A stretch of DNA of 5,047 bases, taken from Clostridiales bacterium (lineage in GTDB: Bacteria > Bacillota > Clostridia > Oscillospirales > Acutalibacteraceae). Where the stretch lies: contig JAAVYX010000246.1 of NCBI GenBank assembly GCA_022791355.1, positions 1 through 5,047 on the forward strand, given 5' to 3'. Each line of letters starts with the position of its first letter. Positions within the stretch are counted from its first letter, which is position 1. A model generated the notes under the pieces. It saw only the letters and a program-made list of their open reading frames with translations, searched no databases and was not told the DNA's origin. A program made the position numbers and the translations under genes. This document shows positions 1-2,105 of the stretch, in pieces.

Positions 1-76
1 CCCTCTGGACTCCCGCCCTACGGGGTTCCTCCCTGTACATTTTCCCTTAACTCTACTATCTTCCCCTCAAGTAAAG

Positions 77-107
77 GCTGCTAACTTATCGCTTCCCGCG
101 ATGCAGC
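77..107. repeat. Two-part inverted repeat (10 bp, one-sided bulge)
   Basis: GCTGC at 77-81 pairs with GCAGC at 103-107, and ATCGC at 88-92 pairs with GCGAT at 98-102. This makes ten base pairs in two coaxial segments with a 6-nt bulge on one side and a 5-nt loop. Read on the minus strand the loop is GGGAA, which resembles purine-rich RNA loops; on plus it is TTCCC. Confidence 0.5.
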
Positions 108-247
108 TGCAAGACAGGTTCTTCCCATTCCTAGTCGGCCTCTTCTGCCATCCGCTCTCGTAGCTATGAACCGGGTCTGTTAAAACTTTGTTATCTACTC
201 TCTGCTTTCCTTGACCTCCCTGCCTACCTCTAACTTCCCCAAAAAGC

Positions 248-356
248 TAACAGTTACCTCACAACTACCGGCGGATAAGTGAAACGTACCTAGCTAAAGC
301 TCTTATCCGTGTCGGCGGGAGTGAGCTCACAGACCAAGTTACTGTTACATCCCGCC
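248..356. repeat. Cluster of three pairing arms, possible pseudoknot
   Basis: Three complementary pairs are seen. CGGATAAG at 272-279 matches CTTATCCG at 302-309 perfectly over 8 bp. GGCGGGA at 314-320 matches TCCCGCC at 350-356 perfectly over 7 bp. TAACAGTTAC at 248-257 matches GTTACTGTTA at 338-347 over 9 of 10 positions. The last pair crosses the 314-356 stem, since one arm lies inside that loop and the other lies upstream. If all form, the fold is a pseudoknot. A perfect 10-bp palindrome, GTGAGCTCAC, fills 321-330 within the same loop. Confidence 0.5.
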
Positions 357-385
357 AGGTTGCTGAGAGGCTGCAAAGTCCCTGA

Positions 386-408
386 CCAAAAATAGGAACG
401 ATTTTTGG
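386..408. repeat. Perfect 8-bp inverted repeat, 7-nt loop
   Basis: CCAAAAAT at 386-393 is followed by a 7-nt spacer and ATTTTTGG at 401-408. The stem is mostly A-T and no T-tract follows it on either strand, so it does not look like a terminator. It is better read as one helix of the structured region around it. Confidence 0.5.
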
Positions 409-467
409 GCTTCCCAGCTAAAAGAGAGGCACTACGTACTGCATTCCTCCCAGGCTACGTTGCCAGC

Positions 468-491
468 GGGGGTCACGGGGGTAAGACCCCC
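468..491. repeat. G-run/C-run alternative stems
   Basis: Two G-runs compete for one C-run. GGGGGTC at 468-474 is complementary to GACCCCC at 485-491. GGGGGT at 477-482 is complementary to ACCCCC at 486-491 with a 3-nt loop. The two pairings are mutually exclusive, so this could be a switchable helix or simply a low-complexity run. A small hairpin, AGGGC-TTA-GCCCT, follows at 500-512. Confidence 0.4.
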
Positions 492-574
492 CAACCGGAA
501 GGGCTTAGCCCTGTGGGTGGTCAAGGCGGCGGCCGTAGGCTCCGTGGGATACCGCAGGCGGCAGCGTTTTTCTC

Positions 575-606
575 CCCATTCTTTTTTCGCTTAACAAAAG
601 AATGGG
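575..606. repeat. Perfect 11-bp inverted repeat, 10-nt loop
   Basis: CCCATTCTTTT at 575-585 pairs with AAAAGAATGGG at 596-606 without a mismatch. Neither strand has a T-run directly after the stem, which argues against a classical terminator. It may close the structured region at its right side, or be an intergenic repeat of its own. Confidence 0.55.
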
Positions 607-649
607 TCGCGCTACTAGATCAAGTATTGGAGTAATAACAAAAGGATAC

Positions 650-706
650 CTGGCGCGAAACCTCGCACTTACTAAGAAAAAAGAGAAAGAAATCTGGCGC
701 GAAACC
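650..706. repeat. Direct repeat CTGGCGCGAAACC, two copies 44 bp apart
   Basis: Exact 13-bp copies lie at 650-662 and 694-706, and a diverged third unit (9 of 13 matching) begins at 740. The first copy and the third unit are each followed on plus by an A-rich tract within about 30 bases, as is the second. Read on minus, each copy supplies the 3' arm of a small hairpin placed before a pyrimidine-rich tract, so the repeats overlap the terminator-like elements annotated here. Confidence 0.6.
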
Positions 707-709
707 GCC
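672..709 (-). terminator. Second terminator-like hairpin and T-rich tract
   Basis: On the minus strand GGCG (709-706) pairs with CGCC (699-696) around a 6-nt loop, followed by a pyrimidine tract rich in T down to about 673. The stem is short, so alone it would be weak. It sits just after a stronger candidate at 716-757 and could act as a back-up. A third, weaker copy of this arrangement is at 641-666: GCGA (666-663) pairs with TCGC (658-655), then a short T-run. Confidence 0.35.
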
Positions 710-715
710 CACTAT

Positions 716-757
716 GCAAAAAAACAAAAGAAAAATATTCCGACGCGAAGCGTATCG
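716..757 (-). terminator. Rho-independent terminator candidate for the 769-1686 gene
   Basis: Starting 11 bases past the stop codon of the minus-strand gene, the minus strand reads CGATACGCTTCGCGTCG (757-741). ACGC pairs with GCGT around a 3-nt loop, and an outer CG/CG pair is reached across a 2-nt bulge. A strongly T-rich tract follows from about 738 to 716. Position, stem and T-tract agree with termination of that gene, though the stem is modest. Confidence 0.5.
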
Positions 758-768
758 AAATTCCCCCT

Positions 769-1686
769 TTAGGTCTGCTCCTCCAAATAAGCCACCCACC
801 TTTTATAATAGGCGACCTTGGGATGTACCCCGTCGGTAGCCGCGTCGGCGGGCAGGACGCCGTTTTCATCCCGCATGACCGACGCGCCGTCTACAAAGCC
901 TATGCCCTTGTCGGCGGCCAACTGCCGCAGGCGGCCGTTGAATTCGTCGATGCGCCGGTTGTTGGTCTGCTCGATGTTTTTTTCCGAGACGGCGGCCGAC
1001 ACCGGAAAAATCGACTCAATATAAATTTTGGCCGCCGGCTGCCGCTGGCGCACCTCGTCGACCAGCCGGCCGTAAGCCTCGATAAACAGATCGACGGAAT
1101 TCCAGCCCAGCTCGTTTTCCCCGAAAACCAGAATGATCCGGTTGTAAGCCCTGCCCTTCAGCTCGTCAATAATTGGTAGGTCTCCCCTTAGTGTGGACTT
1201 GGTCAGGGCGGTGCGCACGTTGAGGCCTACACGGCCGAAGCAGTCGGTTTGCGGGAGCAGATTGTAGGCGTTCAGGGCCTCCACAAAAGAATTTCCCACA
1301 AGGGCCGCGTCGGACAGGGCGCTCCCGTCCACGGCCGGCGGCGGGCTGGGAGCCGTGGACGCGGGGACGGAGGGAGAGGCCGGTGCAGAACTTGCGGGCG
1401 CGGAGCTGGAAGGAGGCGCTGCTTCTGACATAACGGGAGCGCTGGAGGCGCTTTCGGGCGCGGCCGGGACTGCCGAAGAGGTTTCAAACGCAGGGTTCGA
1501 CGGCTCTTCCGTCCGGGAGCCGGGCGGTTCTTTTGAAACGGAGACCGGTTCCGAGGGGAGGTGCGCCTGTCCGCCGTCTGGAGACATAGGTATGGACAGG
1601 GCAAAAAAAACAACCGCCACAGCCAGCGCGGTCAACAGAGCCGGCAGACGAGCGGAAAACATTTTCCATCTTTCAGTTGCAGTCAT
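769..1686 (-). CDS. Membrane-anchored SGNH-fold hydrolase with Pro/Ser/Ala-rich stalk
   Basis: Predicted extracytoplasmic esterase or deacylase of the SGNH/GDSL superfamily, 305 residues. Residues 1-14 carry Arg/Lys; about 15-33 are a hydrophobic segment (signal anchor or signal peptide); about 40-120 are a Pro/Ser/Ala-rich linker of surface-protein type; the catalytic domain follows. Block I is VGNSF with candidate nucleophile Ser133, so Asn replaces the usual Asp of GDS. Block II glycine lies in GRVGLN (about 151-154). Block III is FGENE with Asn191. Block V is TDGVHP with Asp285 and His288. The serine, glycine, asparagine and Asp/His positions are thus all filled, and the enzyme should be active. 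I chose ATG at 1686, which puts GAGGAG 14 bases upstream. The in-frame GTG at 1701 (310 residues) overlaps that site and is unlikely; ATG at 1662 is another option. Substrate is unknown: polysaccharide, peptidoglycan or lipid esters are possible. It is divergent from a second SGNH protein. Confidence 0.85.
   Translation of the reverse strand: MTATERWKMFSARLPALLTALAVAVVFFALSIPMSPDGGQAHLPSEPVSVSKEPPGSRTEEPSNPAFETSSAVPAAPESASSAPVMSEAAPPSSSAPASSAPASPSVPASTAPSPPPAVDGSALSDAALVGNSFVEALNAYNLLPQTDCFGRVGLNVRTALTKSTLRGDLPIIDELKGRAYNRIILVFGENELGWNSVDLFIEAYGRLVDEVRQRQPAAKIYIESIFPVSAAVSEKNIEQTNNRRIDEFNGRLRQLAADKGIGFVDGASVMRDENGVLPADAATDGVHPKVAYYKRWVAYLEEQT
1654..1667. promoter_or_regulatory. cre-like palindrome at the start of the minus-strand gene
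   Basis: GGAAAACATTTTCC has perfect 6-bp arms around a 2-bp centre. It matches 11 of 14 positions of the classic CcpA site form TGAAAACGTTTTCA, but the centre is CA/TG rather than CG, which weakens the case. It lies inside the first codons of the minus-strand gene, where a bound repressor could block elongation. It may be chance within coding sequence. Confidence 0.2.
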
Positions 1687-1700
1687 CGTGGTTGGGTACA

Positions 1701-1706
1701 CTCCTC
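1701..1706 (-). promoter_or_regulatory. Ribosome binding site of the minus-strand SGNH gene
   Basis: GAGGAG on the minus strand is the only strong Shine-Dalgarno match near the gene start. Its last base is the first base of the in-frame GTG at 1701, which rules that codon out in practice and points to ATG at 1686. The resulting spacing of 14 bases is longer than usual, so initiation may be inefficient. Confidence 0.5.
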
Positions 1707-1721
1707 AAAGCGGGGTCCGTT

Positions 1722-1741
1722 TGCACGCATGTATGCTTGCA
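1722..1741. promoter_or_regulatory. 20-bp near-perfect palindrome, operator candidate
   Basis: TGCACGCATGTATGCTTGCA has 9-bp arms (8 of 9 matching) around a 2-bp centre. It lies in the leader of the minus-strand gene, about 36 bases upstream of its start codon. Size and symmetry suit a dimeric helix-turn-helix regulator. No regulator is encoded in the window. Confidence 0.35.
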
Positions 1742-1768
1742 GACCACAAAATGTATTGCAGCAAAGCA

Positions 1769-1783
1769 GCCGGACTGTCCGGC
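1769..1783. promoter_or_regulatory. Perfect 7-bp dyad GCCGGAC-T-GTCCGGC
   Basis: Perfect inverted repeat with a single central base in the leader of the minus-strand gene. As RNA it can form a 6-bp GC-rich hairpin with a 3-nt loop; as DNA it is an operator-like dyad. No T-run follows it closely on the minus strand, so it is not an obvious attenuator. Confidence 0.35.
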
Positions 1784-1876
1784 GGCCTGCATGTCGTCTG
1801 AAAATAAATTTACCATGCCTTAGAGTAAATAGCAAGATAAAACAGAGAAAAAAATCCAGATAGATGGATACAATTA

Positions 1877-1903
1877 TGTAACCTTTTGCAACCTTGTGTC
1901 ACC
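1877..1903. promoter_or_regulatory. Three TGNNACC direct repeats at exact 10-bp spacing
   Basis: TGTAACC (1877-1883), TGCAACC (1887-1893) and TGTCACC (1897-1903) begin exactly 10 bases apart, so they face the same side of the helix. The first two share the longer word AACCTT. Head-to-tail repeats with a period near one turn are typical of OmpR/PhoB-type response regulators. The position, between candidate promoters for both genes, suits a shared regulator. The protein that binds is unknown. Confidence 0.4.
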
Positions 1904-1934
1904 ATTGCCGGCCGATTCGAAAATACGGGCGTTT

Positions 1935-1964
1935 TATCTATGTACGACATGAGAATTTTGTCAA
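1935..1964 (-). promoter_or_regulatory. Candidate promoter for the minus-strand SGNH gene
   Basis: A consensus -35 TTGACA lies on the minus strand at 1964-1959. At 18 bp spacing a weak -10, TAGATA, lies at 1940-1935. Transcription from here would give a leader of about 240 nt that carries the TGNNACC repeats and both palindromes. The -10 is poor, so another promoter nearer the gene is possible. Confidence 0.3.
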
Positions 1965-2029
1965 TTGGAACAAAAAACAGACGCTTGGAATCAATCTGCA
2001 TTTTTACTATATCTTTTTCGGTTTTGATG

Positions 2030-2038
2030 TGGTATTAT
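2030..2038 (+). promoter_or_regulatory. Extended -10 promoter of the large plus-strand gene
   Basis: TGGTATTAT matches the extended -10 form TG-N-TATNAT with one change from TATAAT. No good TTGACA is found 16-18 bp upstream (the stretch is T-rich), as is common for extended -10 promoters. Transcription would start near 2045 and leave a leader of about 60 nt before the ATG at 2106. Confidence 0.45.
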
Positions 2039-2039
2039 A

Positions 2040-2064
2040 GGTATATATTTGGCCGGTTTATACC
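2040..2064. repeat. 6-bp inverted repeat at the predicted transcript start
   Basis: GGTATA at 2040-2045 is matched by TATACC at 2059-2064. It begins directly after the -10 box, so it could be an operator over the transcript start or a hairpin near the 5' end of the message. Confidence 0.3.
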
Positions 2065-2090
2065 ATGATCCATGCTGAAAAGATAGGAAA

Positions 2091-2095
2091 AGGAG
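2091..2095 (+). promoter_or_regulatory. Ribosome binding site of the large plus-strand gene
   Basis: AGGAG lies 10 bases before ATG at 2106 and decides that start. A closer ATG at 2098 is only 2 bases from it and reads ATG-CTT-TCA-TGA, so it stops at once. Confidence 0.75.
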
Positions 2096-2105
2096 AAATG
2101 CTTTC

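Larger units (their letters stand above)
1..610. ncRNA. Gene-free, highly structured region; candidate large structured RNA
   Basis: No reading frame here looks like a protein: the longest (405-635, plus) starts with TTG, lacks a ribosome binding site, and is low-complexity Gly/Arg/Phe. Complementary arms are dense instead: a two-part helix at 77-107, nested or crossing stems at 248-356, a perfect 8-bp stem at 386-408, a G/C-run stem at 468-491, a 5-bp stem at 500-512 and a perfect 11-bp stem at 575-606. No tRNA, rRNA, tmRNA, RNase P or T-box signature was recognised. Strand is unresolved: G-U pairs at two stems (271 with 310, 11 with 25) favour plus, while strong pyrimidine excess on plus in 1-240 makes minus the purine-rich strand. 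Large Clostridia RNAs such as ROOL, GOLLD, OLE or raiA are possible classes, but I cannot match any of them from memory. It could also be a decayed mobile element or an intergenic repeat cluster. Confidence 0.3.
1687..2105. other. Divergent intergenic control region
   Basis: This 419-bp stretch separates two divergent SGNH genes. It is AT-rich from about 1800 to 2090, unlike the GC-rich genes on both sides. It contains candidate promoters in both directions, two palindromes, phased direct repeats and both ribosome binding sites. Short reading frames here (1810-2001 minus, 1886-2068 plus) lack ribosome binding sites and recognisable sequence, so I do not call them genes. Confidence 0.7.

Noticed and set aside
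539..561. GGGATACCGC resembling the T-box antiterminator motif
   Set aside because: The match to the GGGTGGNACCGCG form is poor, and no specifier-stem features or downstream amino-acid gene on that strand were seen.
405..635. 76-residue plus-strand reading frame in the left region
   Set aside because: TTG start without a ribosome binding site, Gly/Arg/Phe low-complexity sequence, and overlap with several inverted repeats; it looks like translated non-coding DNA.
1..640. RNase P RNA, tmRNA, rRNA or tRNA
   Set aside because: Conserved landmarks such as GAGGAAAGTCC of RNase P, or a TTCGA T-loop with an acceptor stem, are absent on both strands.
1355..1801. 148-residue plus-strand reading frame
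   Set aside because: Antisense to the stalk and signal segment of the minus-strand SGNH gene; its Glu/Gly/Ala-rich sequence is the complement of the Pro/Ser/Ala codons.
1844..1869. Hairpin ATCCA/TGGAT followed by a T-run on the minus strand, a possible attenuator in the leader
   Set aside because: The stem is only 5 bp and A-T rich with a 6-nt loop; too weak to call as a terminator.
1810..2001. 63-residue minus-strand reading frame in the divergent region
   Set aside because: No ribosome binding site, spans the candidate promoter and repeats, and has no recognisable sequence.
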